Assembly: GCA_000720805.1 (NCBI GenBank)
Contig: JODI01000026.1
Span: forward strand, 44,536 to 108,535
Source: Streptomyces violaceoruber
GTDB lineage: Bacteria; Actinomycetota; Actinomycetes; Streptomycetales; Streptomycetaceae
DNA: 64,000 bases
Direction of reading: 5' to 3'
The position numbers were made by a program, and so were the translations under genes. Each line of letters begins with the position of its first letter. Position 1 is the first letter of the stretch. Below the pieces are notes generated by a model. It was given only the letters and a program-made list of their open reading frames with translations. It was not told where the DNA came from and made no database searches. Of this stretch, positions 16,501-26,523 are shown piece after piece.

Positions 16501-16524
16501 GACCTGCCGGCGGCGCCGCAGGTC
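16501..16524 (+). terminator. Hairpin after HxlR gene
   Basis: GACCTGC (16501-16507) pairs with GCAGGTC (16518-16524), with the GC-rich middle able to extend the stem; starts four bases after the HxlR stop. Confidence 0.45.
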
Positions 16525-16990
16525 CGCCGCCCCGGCAGCTCGCCGAGCGCCGGTACCCGTGTCCCGCACGGTGTTGTCCCGGCAGGAGCTGTGCATGGTG
16601 AGGGGGTGCATGTCGAGGCCGGGCTCCAGGTGAATCCATCCGCTGCTCCCCAGGAAGCCCGCATGTGAGGGACGGATGGGCATCGAGACCGGCCTGAGAA
16701 TGCCGCGCCTCGCAGAAGAGCGAAGGTGCCGGGGCCCCCGCGGCCTTCAGTGAAGGTGGCGCTCCTGGCGACCGGGCTCCTGCCCGGGGAGTGCCGCCGT
16801 GGTGCGCCATCCGCAGGCGCCAGACGTGCTCCGCAAGCAGCTCGTTCGAAATACTCAAATGGCTTACGATTATTTCACCCCGTTCCAGGCGGCACCGCGA
16901 CCACGACAGGCACGGCATCTCCGGCGGAGACCAGTGAAGCCCTGCGACCGCGGGCGGCGGCCGGGTGACGAGCAAGCAGGAGAGGCGGCG
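16525..16990. other. Gap upstream of malic enzyme, no gene seen
   Basis: No supported gene. The only clear signal is the AT-rich dyad at 16848-16878, probably the malic-enzyme promoter/operator. Confidence 0.5.
16848..16878 (+). promoter_or_regulatory. Dyad GAAATA-N17-TATTTCAC upstream of malic enzyme
   Basis: GAAATA (16848-16853) and TATTTC pair across exactly 17 bp. This matches spacing and arms of the element at 4916-4946 and also shares TAC at the same spacer position. About 110 bp upstream of ATG 16991. Confidence 0.5.
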
Positions 16991-18213
16991 ATGGCACCAG
17001 AGACGATCGGCACGGAACATGGCAGCGCGGCAGGGGAGGACCGGAGGACTTCCGGCCCCGACCGGGCGACGGATCCGGTCTTCGCCCTGCACTGCGGCGG
17101 CAAGATGCAGATGGCCTCCACCGTCCCCATCCGGGATGCCTCCGACCTGTCCCTGGCCTACACGCCGGGTGTGGCTGACGTCTGCACGGCCATCGCGGAC
17201 CGGCCCGAGCTGGTGCACGACTACACCTGGAAGTCGCGGGTGGTCGCGGTCGTCACCGATGGCACGGCAGTGCTGGGCCTCGGCGACATCGGTCCGAAGG
17301 CCTCCCTGCCGGTCATGGAGGGCAAGGCCATCCTGTTCAAGCAGTTCGGCGGGGTGGACGCGGTGCCGATCGCGCTCTCCTGCACCGGCGTGGACGAGAT
17401 CGTGGAGACCGTCGCGCGGCTCTCGCCGTCCTTCGGCGGAGTCAATCGGGAAGACATCTCGGCGCCGCGCTGCTTCGAGATCGAGGACGCGCTCAAGGAA
17501 CGGCTCGACATCCCGGTCTTCCACGACGACCAGCACGGCACCGCCATCGTCACGCTGGCGCCACTGCGCAACGCCTGCCCCCTGACGGGCCGGTCGCTCG
17601 GCGACCTACGGGTCGTGATCTCCGGGGCGGGCGCGGCTCGCCATCGCCAGGATCCTCGTCGAGGCAGGCGGCAGGGGACGTCGCAGTCGCCGACCGCAGG
17701 GGAGTGGTGCACCAGGGACGCGAAGACCTCAATCCCGTCAAGCGGGACCTGGCGGCGCGGACCAACAAGGCCGGGCTGACCGGCTCATTGGAGTCGGCAC
17801 TGGCCGGCGCCGACGTCTTCATCGGCGTCTCCGGCCGTACGGTCCCGGAGCCGGTGGTGGCCACGATGGCTCCGGACGGCTTCATCTTCGCGATGGCCAA
17901 CCCGACCCCGGAGATCCACCCGGACGTGGCCCGCAAATACGCCGCGGTGGTGGCGACCGGGCGTTCCGACTTCCCCAACCAGATCAACAACGTACTGGCC
18001 TTCCCCGGCGTCTTCGCCGGTGCGCTCCAGGTGCGGGCGTCCGCGATCACCGAGGGAATGAAGCTGGCTGCCGCCGAGGCGCTGGCCGCGGTCCTCGCCG
18101 GTGAACTCGCCGCCGACCGGGTGGTCCCCTCTCCGTTCGACCCCCGGGTCGCCCCCGCCGTCACCGCGGCAGTGGCCGTGGCCGCGCAGGCGGAAGGTGT
18201 GGCGCGTCTGTGA
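16991..18213 (+). pseudogene. NAD(P)-dependent malic enzyme, two frameshifts
   Basis: Malic enzyme decarboxylates malate to pyruvate. From ATG 16991 (GGAGAGG upstream) the frame gives ASDLSLAYTPGVADVC, the Lys/metal region [37 protein letters not shown] and VVISGAGAA. Near 17638 it shifts to [10 protein letters not shown], then near 17690 to [38 protein letters not shown] and DFPNQINNVLAFPG. The dinucleotide-binding loop GAGAAG is broken (about five bases lost, one gained). The two shifts do not cancel, so no complete enzyme can be made. Otherwise close to the standard Streptomyces type. Confidence 0.88.
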
Positions 18214-18278
18214 CCCACCGCGGGGCTGCGGCCGGCCCGGCAGCGCGACCCCTGCCTGCAATAGCTGTAATGACTACG

Positions 18279-18286
18279 GTTATAAC
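18279..18286 (+). promoter_or_regulatory. AT-rich promoter with GTTATAAC palindrome before peroxiredoxin
   Basis: GTTATAAC is a perfect 8-bp palindrome in an AT-rich stretch (about 18259-18292), 32 bp upstream of GTG 18318; likely the -10 region and possibly a redox-regulator site. Confidence 0.4.
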
Positions 18287-18317
18287 AATATCGTCGTCAT
18301 CGAAGAAGGAAACGACA

Positions 18318-18952
18318 GTGGCACTGCAACTCGGAGACGTCGCCCCCGATTTCACCGCACCGACGGCGACCGGAGAGATCCACTTCCACGACTGGCTCGG
18401 CGACAGCTGGGGAGTCCTCTTCTCGCACCCCGCCGACTTCACCCCCGTGTGCACGACGGAACTCGGTACCGTCGCCTCGCTCAGCGACGAGTTCGCGCGG
18501 CGCAACACGCGGGTGGCGGCGGTTTCCGTCGACAGCGCCGAAGACCACCGCACGTGGTCCGCGGACATCGCCGAGATCCAGGGCCACAGCGTCGACTACC
18601 CGATGATCGCGGACGTGGACCGCACGGTCTCCACGCTGTACGGGATGATCCACCCCAACGCTTCCGACACCTCAACCGTGCGTTCCGTGTTCGTCATCGG
18701 CCCGGACAAGCGGATCAAGCTGACGCTCACATACCCGGCCAGCACGGGCCGGAACTTCACCGAGATCCTCCGCGTCATCGACTCCCTCCAGCTCACGGCA
18801 CAGCACAAGGTCGCCACGCCCGCAGACTGGCAGGACGGCGAGGACGTCATCATCACGCCGGCGGTCAGCGACGCCGACGCCGCCGAACGCTTCCCGGATA
18901 CCGCACGGTCAAGCCCTACCTGCGCTACACCACGCAGCCGAACCGCGCCTGA
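18318..18952 (+). pseudogene. 1-Cys peroxiredoxin (Prx6-like) with C-terminal frameshift
   Basis: A thiol peroxidase. FSHPADFTPVCTTELG carries the peroxidatic Cys; VDSAEDHRTW and DTSTVRSVFVIGPDKRIKL follow the 1-Cys Prx6 pattern. GTG 18318 has AAGGA 8 nt upstream. Near 18896 the frame shifts; the conserved tail YRTVKPYLRYTTQPNR continues in another frame to TGA 18950-18952. One extra G in CCCGGATACC restores a 211-residue enzyme. The catalytic part is untouched, so sequencing error or a functional variant tail are both possible. Confidence 0.85.
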
Positions 18953-19182
18953 TGGACAGCCACGGCCCGGCCAAGAGCCTCGCGGTCACGGCGAGCGTTC
19001 ACGGGCGCCACCCCGGGGAGGGCATCCCTGTGACGCACGCCGAGCACGACCGCAGAACCGATGCCGAGCAAGCCGGGCGAGCGTACGCGGCCCGGGCAGT
19101 CAAAGGCGCCGCCGCTGTCGCGGACGCGCCCGACCAGGACATCGACGCCGCACTGCGTCACGTGGCGAAGCGTCTGGAGTAA
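18952..19182 (+). CDS. Small hypothetical protein
   Basis: 76 residues starting at an ATG that overlaps the peroxiredoxin stop (TGATG). Charged and Ala-rich, ending DAALRHVAKRLE; no family recognised. Overlap suggests coupling, but coding potential is uncertain. The next 264 bp to 19446 show no gene. Confidence 0.35.
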   Translation: MDSHGPAKSLAVTASVHGRHPGEGIPVTHAEHDRRTDAEQAGRAYAARAVKGAAAVADAPDQDIDAALRHVAKRLE

Positions 19183-19446
19183 GCCCATAACACCCGGCTG
19201 GCGGCGGAACGACCAGGTCGTCGAAGCGGCGCCATCGGCATGTCGGAGAGCCTCCACGACCGGTTGCGGCTGCCGACACCCGGCTCGACGCCTGCAGGCG
19301 CAGTTGCATGCGCTGGCCGCCGTACCGCACGTACCGAGGGACACGATCCGAGACCTGCCTCTGCCACAGTTCGTCGTCGTGCCAGCGGCACAACCACCGG
19401 CCGACCAGCCCCGCACCCTCACACACCGACGGGAAGCCGAACGCAG

Positions 19447-19960
19447 ATGACGCCGACAGAACCGGACCATGCCGACCGCCGAACCGGCGCAGGCCCCGTA
19501 AGCGGAAATAGCACGACAGGACGCGTCCTCGTCGTGGGCGCCGGGGCGACGGGCGGATACTTCGGTGCCCGGCTCGCCCAAGCGGGGCGCGACGTGACCT
19601 TCCTGGTCCGGCCGGGACGCGCCGCCGCCTTGCGGACCACGGGCCTGCGCCTGGCGGGCCCCGACGGTGACGAGGTCCTGATTCCCCGGCTGGTGACGGC
19701 GCAGGAACTCGCAGACCCGTACGACGTGATCCTGCTGTCCGTGAAGGCGGACGCCCTGGACGCGGCCCTGACAGACGTTACCCCCGCGGTCGGCGAGAAC
19801 AGTGTCGTCATTCCCTTCCTCAACGGAATCGACCATGTCCAGACCCTCACCGAGCACTTCCCGGGATCGGTACTCGGAGCAGTGGTCAGGGTCGTCGCCC
19901 AACTCGCGGCCGACGGCACTATCACCTTCGGCGGCCCGACAGCCAGCATGGAGATCGGCG
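19447..19960 (+). pseudogene. 2-dehydropantoate 2-reductase-like, N-terminal half only
   Basis: From ATG 19447 the protein has a Rossmann motif VLVVGAGATGGYFGARLAQAG and the ApbA/PanE features LLSVKADALDAAL and VIPFLNGIDHVQTL. It stops matching the family after TASMEIGD (about residue 171), in front of the catalytic Lys helix. The DNA then continues as a LysR gene in another frame. A deletion fused the two genes. Function is almost certainly lost. Ketopantoate reductase-like proteins of this kind are not always involved in pantothenate synthesis. Confidence 0.8.
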
Positions 19961-20518
19961 ATCACCTTGACCCAGACCGAACCGGTCGAGGCGCGCCAGA
20001 TGATCCGTGCCGGCGAAGCCGATCTCGGGCTGCTGTGCAACTGGGAGAACGAGGAGGTTCCGGAGGGCGAAGAGGCAATGCTCCGAGTGCCACTCATGAC
20101 CGACCGCCGGTGTGTGCTGATGCGCCACGACCACCCCATGGCAGGGCTGGAAACCATCGGACTTGCCGAACTGGCACACGCCGACTGGGTGATGGAGAGC
20201 GTGCGGGACCGATTTCTGGCGGCGTGCACCAGCCTGGGCTTCTCACCGACGATCCATGCGACAGTCGACGATCTGATCGCCACCCAGGCGCTGGTCGCGG
20301 CGGGACAAGGCATAAGCCTGATGAGCGAACTGGCCCTACGCGCCTACCTCGACCCGCGGCTGGTGTACCGCCCGATGCGCGACTGGCCCCTGCGTCGTAC
20401 CTACGCCCTGCTGTGGCCCGACATGGCACAGGTCCCCGCGGTGGCGACCGTCCTGAAGGCGGTGCAGCGGACCGCCCGCGCCATGCAGTCCCGCTCCATT
20501 AGCGATCCCACACCGTGA
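19961..20518 (+). pseudogene. LysR-type regulator, effector-binding domain only
   Basis: The frame ending at 20518 gives ITLTQTEPVEARQMIRAGEA, DLGLLC, RCVLMRHDHPMA, and VAAGQGISLMSELAL, the standard LysR substrate-binding domain. The helix-turn-helix and the start of the co-inducer domain are absent; upstream sequence is the panE-like gene. Truncated by the deletion at about 19960. Confidence 0.8.
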
Positions 20519-20702
20519 GCAGCAGGTGTAGCTCGGGGCTCGAGGACGATGCTGCGGGAGGCCACCGGACATCACCGCGTTCACCGACTTCCCGCCAGCC
20601 CGCTGAAGGTGCAGGCAAAAGCCGTCCGTGACGACTTCCTGCCCGCTACACTCCCACCGCTCGAGGTTTCCCCAGGTCAGGCCACGAAGTGCTGCTGGAG
20701 TA

Positions 20703-21434
20703 CTAATCGTCTGTGTCCCATGGAGTCCCCCCTGTGGACGCCCGGCGTGCCGGTGCGCGCGCCTTCAGTGCCTCCAGCAGCAGGTCCAGCGCCTCCTCGA
20801 ACGAGCTGTCCGCCATGCCCGGCAACTCGCGCCGTACCGCGGTGAGCGCCGGGTACGCCACCGGGTCCAGGTCCTGGTAGACGTCCCGCCACGCCCGCTG
20901 GTCGGCCTCGCGCTGCTGCCGGGGGAGTGCCTGGAACGCCGCTTCGGTGGCCGCGTGGCTGAGCACGGTGTCGATGAAGGCCAGGTACAGGCGCGCGGCG
21001 GCGGCCCGCTCGAAGCCCGCGGAGAGCAGCAGGCCGATCCCCTTGTCCACCGCCTGGATCTCGCTCCTGCGCCGGGTCACCCGGTGCGCGGCCAGGGCGG
21101 CCGCCCGCGGATGGGCGAGGTATCCGGCACGGACCCGCAGGGCCATCTCGCGCAGCGAGGCCACCCAGTCCTCCCCGGGGACGAACCCCGCCATCGCGTC
21201 ACCGATGATCCGGTCCGCGATGGCGAGCACCAGGTCGTCGGTGTCGTGGAAATAGCGGTAGAGGGCGGTCGGGTCGCAGCCCAGCGCCCCGCCGAGCCGA
21301 CGCACGCTCAGCGCTTCGGGACCGTGCTCGCCGATCAGCCGCAAGGCCGTCTGCACGATGAGGTCCTCGGACAGCAGGACTCCGGAGCGGGTGGGCCGTC
21401 GGCGCCGGCGCTCCTGGGGGACACGGCTGGACAT
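20703..21434 (-). CDS. TetR-family regulator with TetR_C-like domain
   Basis: A 243-residue repressor. Helix-turn-helix: LSVRRLGGALGCDPTALYRYFHDTDD; the long C-terminal domain (AVDKGIGLLLSAGFERAAAA) is of the larger TetR class. ATG 21434 has AGAGGA 8 nt upstream; GTG 21440 is too close. Divergent from the permease/amidohydrolase operon; the perfect dyad GTCAAC-AGG-GTTGAC lies between. Confidence 0.88.
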   Translation of the reverse strand: MSSRVPQERRRRRPTRSGVLLSEDLIVQTALRLIGEHGPEALSVRRLGGALGCDPTALYRYFHDTDDLVLAIADRIIGDAMAGFVPGEDWVASLREMALRVRAGYLAHPRAAALAAHRVTRRRSEIQAVDKGIGLLLSAGFERAAAARLYLAFIDTVLSHAATEAAFQALPRQQREADQRAWRDVYQDLDPVAYPALTAVRRELPGMADSSFEEALDLLLEALKARAPARRASTGGTPWDTDD

Positions 21435-21488
21435 GGGCACGTTCCTCTCGTCCGGGCGCGCTCAGTGAACGCCTCCCATCCGCCTTAC

Positions 21489-21503
21489 GTCAACAGGGTT
21501 GAC
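21489..21503. promoter_or_regulatory. Perfect dyad GTCAAC-N3-GTTGAC in divergent region
   Basis: 6-3-6 perfect inverted repeat 55 bp upstream of the TetR start and 75 bp upstream of the permease start; the GTTGAC half can also serve as a -35 box. Probable TetR operator. Confidence 0.65.
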
Positions 21504-21577
21504 CCAAAGTGGACGTCGGCTGTTCCATCACCTCACCGCGCGGCTCTTCCCCGTCTCCCGTCCCCGAGGAGCCCTCC

Positions 21578-23083
21578 ATGTCGTCCAGACCGCCCCTCTC
21601 CTCCGCACCTAGCCCCGATCTGCGCCGTTCTCTGGGCGTAGTCGACGGCGTGGCCATCGCCGCGTCCAGCACCGCGGCCACCACCAGCATCGCCATCGGC
21701 ATGGGCACGATCGCGACCATCGTGGGCCTCCAGGCCCCGGCGCTGCTACTGCTGGCCTTCCTGCCGGTCCTCGGCATCGCCACCGCCTACGCCCGTCTGA
21801 ACCGCTCGGAGCCGAACTGCGGCAACGGCTATGTCTGGGTCGGCAGGGCCCTCGGCCCCTGGCCCGGCTTCCTGACCGGCTGGGTCACCCTGGTCGGCTC
21901 GATCATCTTCTGCGCCTACACCAGCGCGATCATGGGCTCGGTCGTCCTGGCCTTCGCCAACAAGGCCGGACTGCACAGCCTCGCCGGCATCACCCTCGAC
22001 CCCACGTCCACCGGTGTCACCACGGCCGTCGGGCTGGTCATCCTCCTCGGCCTCACCGCCCTGGCCGTCACCGGGGTGCGGTCCGCCACCCGCTTCCAGT
22101 TCGCCCTGCTGATCTTCGAGTACGCCGTGTTGCTGGCCTTCTGCGGCTGGGCCCTGGTCACCGGGGACCACGCCGTCTCGCTGTCCTGGTTCAACCCCTT
22201 CGAGATCTCCAGCGGCACCACCTTCGCCCAGGGCATGGTGCTCGCGGTCTTCTTCTTCTGGGGCTGGGACGCGGCCTTCAGCGTCAACGAGGAGACGAAG
22301 AGTCCGGGCGACGCGGCCCGCGGCGGCCTCATCGCACTGTTCGCGATGCTCGGTCTGTTCCTCTTCGCCTCGGTCGCCTTCCAGCGGGAGATGAGCCTGG
22401 CCGAACTCGTCAGAAACGGCCCCCAGGCCCTCCCGTACCTCGGCGAGAAGCTGGCCGCCGAACCCTGGGCCACCCTGCCCCTGGTCGCGCTGATGTTCTC
22501 CGCCGTCGCCTCCGTGCAGGCCACTCTGATCCCCACGGCACGCGGCCTGTTCGCCATGAGCCGTGACCGCACGATGGGACCGGTGTGGACCCGCATCCAC
22601 CCGCGCTACGGCACCCCCGCCGCCGGCACGGTCGTCGTGATGGCCATCGCCGGAGTGATCGCCGTGCTCGCCGTCGCGATCCCCAAGCTGAGCGACATGC
22701 TGCTGGCCGCCGTCAACGCCATCGGTCTGATCGTCGCCCTCTACTACGGCCTCACCGCGGTGGCCTGCGCCGTGCGCTTCCGCTCCGCCCGTCACGAAGG
22801 AGCACGGGAGGCGCTGCTCGCCATCGGTGTGCCCGCCGTGTCCGGCCTGATCCTGCTCGGCCTCGGCGGCTACCTCGGATACTCGTACCTGACCATGAGC
22901 GACCACTTCGAACTCAGCCCGGACAACGGCTGGTTCATGTTCTCGCTGCCCGCCGCGATCGTCCTCGCCGGCCTCGGCATGGCCGCCGTCGCCAAGTACG
23001 TGAGGCACTCGCCGTACTTCACCACGGGGCGCGGCACCGACGCCGAGTCCCTGACCCTGCCGATGGACCGTACGGCAGTCTGA
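21578..23083 (+). CDS. APC-family amino acid/amine permease
   Basis: A 501-residue permease with about twelve membrane segments. The N-terminus (LGVVDGVAIAASSTAATTSI) and the NCGNGYVWVGRALGPWPGFLTGW segment match the APC superfamily; a conserved FFFWGWDAAFSVNEETK lies mid-protein. ATG 21578 with GAGGAG 9 nt upstream. Followed after 21 bp by the amidohydrolase, so imported substrate is probably the amidohydrolase substrate. Confidence 0.87.
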   Translation: MSSRPPLSSAPSPDLRRSLGVVDGVAIAASSTAATTSIAIGMGTIATIVGLQAPALLLLAFLPVLGIATAYARLNRSEPNCGNGYVWVGRALGPWPGFLTGWVTLVGSIIFCAYTSAIMGSVVLAFANKAGLHSLAGITLDPTSTGVTTAVGLVILLGLTALAVTGVRSATRFQFALLIFEYAVLLAFCGWALVTGDHAVSLSWFNPFEISSGTTFAQGMVLAVFFFWGWDAAFSVNEETKSPGDAARGGLIALFAMLGLFLFASVAFQREMSLAELVRNGPQALPYLGEKLAAEPWATLPLVALMFSAVASVQATLIPTARGLFAMSRDRTMGPVWTRIHPRYGTPAAGTVVVMAIAGVIAVLAVAIPKLSDMLLAAVNAIGLIVALYYGLTAVACAVRFRSARHEGAREALLAIGVPAVSGLILLGLGGYLGYSYLTMSDHFELSPDNGWFMFSLPAAIVLAGLGMAAVAKYVRHSPYFTTGRGTDAESLTLPMDRTAV

Positions 23084-23104
23084 CCCTTTCTGGAGCTCAC
23101 TCAC

Positions 23105-24757
23105 ATGGCACACACCGCGGACCTCGTCCTCACCGGCGGTCCCGTGCACACCGTCGATCCCGCCCGCAGCCGCGCCACCGCCGTGGCCGTGCGCGACGGG
23201 CGGATCGTCGCCGTCGGCCACGACGAGGTGCGCGAGCTGATCGGCCCGCGCACCGAAGTCGTCGACCTGGCAGGCAAGTTGTTGCTCCCCGGCTTCCAGG
23301 ACGCCCACGTCCACCCGCAGGGCGCGGGCCTCGAACTCGGCCTGTGCCACCTCGCCGACACGGTCGACCCGGCCGAGTACCTGCGCAGGATCAAGGCGTA
23401 CGCCGATCAGCACCCGCACGCAGAGTGGATCACCGGCGGCGGCTGGTCCCTGGAGGCGTTCCCCGGCGGCGCTCCCACCGCTGCGGCCCTCGACGCGATC
23501 GTCCCGGACCGACCCGTCTTCCTGCCCAACCGTGACCACCACGGCGCCTGGGTCAACAGCCGGGCCCTGGAGCGCGCGGGCATCGACTCCCGTACGCCGG
23601 ACCCGGTCGACGGCCGGATCGAACGCGACGTCGATGGCAACCCCACCGGCATGCTCCAGGAGGGCGCGGTCCACCTCGTGGGAAGGCTGGTTCCGGATCC
23701 CACGCCGCAGGAGCAACTCGCGGCCCTGCTGAGGGCCCAGGCCGTGCTGCACTCGTACGGCGTCACCGCCTGGCAGGACGCCATCGTCGGCGCCTACGCC
23801 AACATGACCGACCCGGCGCCCTCCTATCACGCGGCTCTCGACCGGGGACTGCTCACCGCCCGCGTGGTCGGCGCCCTGTGGTGGGACCGCGAGCGGGGCG
23901 CCGAGCAGATCCCCGAACTCGTGGCCCGCCGCGAGGAGTTGAACCGTGGCCGGTTCCGTGCCATCACGGTGAAGGTCATGCAGGACGGCATCGCGGAGAA
24001 CCACACCGCCGCGATGCTGGATCCGTATCTGACCGGCTGCGGCTGCTCGTCGGACAACAGCGGCATCAGCTTCGTCGAGCCGGGTGAGCTGAGGAAGTAC
24101 GTCACCGAACTCGACGCGTTCGGGTTCCAGGTCCACTTCCACGCGCTCGGCGACCGCGCGGTGCGTGAGGCCCTCGACGCCGTGGAGTCCGCCCGCGCGG
24201 CCAACGGGTGGCGCGACACCCGGCACCACCTCGCACATCTGCAGGTCGTGCACCCGCACGACATCCCCCGGTTCCGCGCCCTGGGCGCGAGCGCCAACCT
24301 CCAGATGCTGTGGGCCGCCCACGAACCGCAGATGGACGAACTGACCCTGCCCTTCCTCGGCGCGGAGCGCGGCACACGGCAGTATCCGTTCGGTGATCTG
24401 CTGCGCGCGGGCGCGACCCTGGCCGCCGGCAGCGACTGGCCGGTCAGCAGCCCCGATCCCCTCCAGGCCATCCACGTCGCCGTCAACCGGATCGCCTCCG
24501 CCGCCCCCGAGGACACGCCGGAGTTCCTTCCGGAGCAGCGCCTCGACCTGGGCACCGCCCTCGCTGCGTACACGGCGGGCAGCGCCTATGTGAACCACCT
24601 CGACGACATCACCGGCAGCATCACCGTCGGCAAGTCGGCCGATCTCGTCGTCCTCGACCGCGACCCGTTCGCGGGGCCGCCCGAGGAGATCGCCGCCACC
24701 CGGGTCCTGGAGACCTTTGTCGACGGGCAGCGGGTTCACGCGGCGCGGGACGCCTGA
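23105..24757 (+). CDS. YtcJ-type metal-dependent amidohydrolase
   Basis: A 550-residue amidohydrolase-superfamily enzyme of the YtcJ/N-substituted formamide deformylase group. Metal ligands: HVH in GFQDAHVHPQG, Lys region VKVMQDGIAENHT, HFHALGDRAV, HHLAHLQVVHP and the Asp in AGSDWPVSSPDP. The C-terminal beta-sandwich (GKSADLVVLDRDPF) is complete. Hydrolyses an amide or formamide whose identity is unknown; coupled with the APC permease and a divergent TetR, it forms a self-contained uptake-and-hydrolysis unit. Confidence 0.88.
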   Translation: MAHTADLVLTGGPVHTVDPARSRATAVAVRDGRIVAVGHDEVRELIGPRTEVVDLAGKLLLPGFQDAHVHPQGAGLELGLCHLADTVDPAEYLRRIKAYADQHPHAEWITGGGWSLEAFPGGAPTAAALDAIVPDRPVFLPNRDHHGAWVNSRALERAGIDSRTPDPVDGRIERDVDGNPTGMLQEGAVHLVGRLVPDPTPQEQLAALLRAQAVLHSYGVTAWQDAIVGAYANMTDPAPSYHAALDRGLLTARVVGALWWDRERGAEQIPELVARREELNRGRFRAITVKVMQDGIAENHTAAMLDPYLTGCGCSSDNSGISFVEPGELRKYVTELDAFGFQVHFHALGDRAVREALDAVESARAANGWRDTRHHLAHLQVVHPHDIPRFRALGASANLQMLWAAHEPQMDELTLPFLGAERGTRQYPFGDLLRAGATLAAGSDWPVSSPDPLQAIHVAVNRIASAAPEDTPEFLPEQRLDLGTALAAYTAGSAYVNHLDDITGSITVGKSADLVVLDRDPFAGPPEEIAATRVLETFVDGQRVHAARDA

Positions 24758-24883
24758 GCTGATGTGGGCCGGCTCGACCGACCCTCGGGTGATTTCGATG
24801 TCCGGGGAGGGGGAAGGTGGGATGGAGCGCGCGAACCTCCACAACATCTCCCGCCCCGGAAGCCCCTCGACCTGAGGAACGTC

Positions 24884-25600
24884 ATGACACCGCACAGCCC
24901 GGCCCGTGCCCACGGAGCGGCCCTGCTCGCCGATCCCCTCCGGAACTAGCGCACCGCGTTCAGCCCCGAGGAGCGCGCCGAACTCGGCCTGGACGGGTTG
25001 CTGCCACCGGCGACGGAGACGCTCGATGGGCAGGCGGACCGGGCGTACGAGGCGTTCCTCGGCTACGACAAGCCGCTCAACCGGCACATCTACCTGCGCC
25101 AGCTCCAGGACACCAACGAGGTGTTGTTCTACCACCTGCTCACCTGGCACCTGGAGGAGATGCTGCCGGTCGTCTACACGCCGACGGTCGGCGAGGCGTG
25201 CCGGCGCTTCAGCGAGATCTACCGCAGGCCGCGCGGTCAGTTCCTGACGTACGAGGACAGTCACCGCTTCCGGGAGATCCTTCGCAACCGGCCCGGCGGC
25301 GAGGTCGACGTCATCGTCGTCACCGACGGTTAGCGTATCCTGGGCCTGGGCGACCAGGGCGTCGGCGGCATGGGCATCCCGATCGGCAAGCTCATCCTGT
25401 ACACCGCCATCGGCGGCATCCACCCCGCGCGGACCCTCCCGGTCCTCCTCGACGCCGGCACGGACGACGAGCAGCTGCTGGCCGGTGAGCACTACCTGGG
25501 CCGCAGGCAGCACCGCGTCACCGGGACGCCTACGACGAGATGATCGAGGCGTTCGTGTCCGCCGTGGAGGCCGAACTGCCCGGGACCCTCCTGCGCCCGG
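24884..25600 (+). pseudogene. NAD malic enzyme (SfcA/MaeA-like), in-frame stops and truncation
   Basis: ATG 24884 (GAGGAA upstream) starts HGAALLADPLRN, then a TAG replaces the Lys of the family motif DPLxNKGTAF. Reading through gives IYLRQLQDTNEVLFYHLL, VVYTPTVGEACRRFSEIYRR, VIVVTDG, a second TAG where Glu is expected, and [19 protein letters not shown] frameshift near 25525 leads to [17 protein letters not shown], after which homology ends. The NAD domain is missing. Different lineage from the malic enzyme at 17 kb. Confidence 0.88.
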
Positions 25601-26523
25601 CGAGGGCCTCGGTGACACGCCGATCACCACGGATCTGCTCGCTTCCCGCCCGGTGCGGCGCCGTCCTGCCGGCGCCACGCGTACCGGTCACAGCAGCAGC
25701 CGGCCCCGACCAGAACCCCGACCACGAAGGCCCGAACACGGTCACGACGCGGCGGCGCCGCCGTGGACCAGGCCCACATCCCCGCCGACAATCCGACCGA
25801 CAACCGTTCGCATGCCCTGCCGCGCCCGTCCGTGAATCCGCAGCTCACCACGCGTGGTCCTGCCGTGGTCGGGAAGCCGACATCCCCGTTGCGACCCCCT
25901 TCGACCATGCCCTGGCTGGAGTTGAGGATGAGGGAGGGCGAGATGGGCGGAGCGGACGCAGCCGGGGATCGGGGCGCGCTCTTCGTGTTGTGCGTCGGCG
26001 CGGCCTCCGCGCCGTGCCGCCGTCAGTGCGGCGGTGACGTCAGGCGGGGGACGTCGGCGGGGGAGAGTGGCAGTCGTGCTCAGGGCGCATCGTGGCTTCA
26101 AGGCGACCACGCACAGCCAACCGCCCGTCGCCACTCCGCACGGCGAGGCTTGGTCTTCTTGGTCAGCAGTGGGACAGCAGAGGCTGACGGTGTGACGGTG
26201 ACGCTTCCGCGGGCGTGGACAGACCGCGGCCCCGCTCCGGACGAGCACCGGCTTGCGACCGCCGGGCTCGGTGCGCTGTCTGCGCTGGTAGATGCCCTCA
26301 TGAGCCGTGGCATCGAGCCGCCGGGCGGAGGATCGTCGTGAAGGGCACCCTTCTTTTCGCGGCCTTGGGTGCCCGGGCATCGGTGACGGGCGGTGACTGC
26401 GGTGGAGGACTGGACCGGACCGCCGCGCTGCTGGTGGCGAACTTGGTCCTCTCCGCCCTGAAGGGCGGAGTATCCACGGAGGTAACCAGATGACCTGCCC
26501 GTCTGACGGTGGCCATCCACTCC
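25601..26523. other. Gene-poor stretch with possible DUF5372-like remnant
   Basis: No intact gene is supported. At about 26190-26341 on the plus strand a frame reads VTVTLPRAWTDRGPAPDEHR and LATAGLGALSALVDAL, recalling the C-terminal part of transposon-associated DUF5372 proteins (PxxWTD motif). The N-terminal part is absent. Other long frames here are compositionally unconvincing. Confidence 0.35.

Noticed and set aside
18925..20313. 462-codon minus-strand frame opposite the panE/LysR chimera
   Set aside because: No family features; the plus strand carries recognisable, though broken, genes.
21746..25678. Open minus-strand frame of 1310 codons
   Set aside because: Antisense to the APC permease, the amidohydrolase and the malic-enzyme pseudogene, all clear families. 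GC-rich codon bias leaves the opposite frame open; its sequence is repetitive Gly/Asp/Gln-rich with no domain.
25742..26380. 212-codon minus-strand frame
   Set aside because: Composition rich in Arg/His/Pro with no domain; the plus strand has a more plausible DUF5372-like trace.
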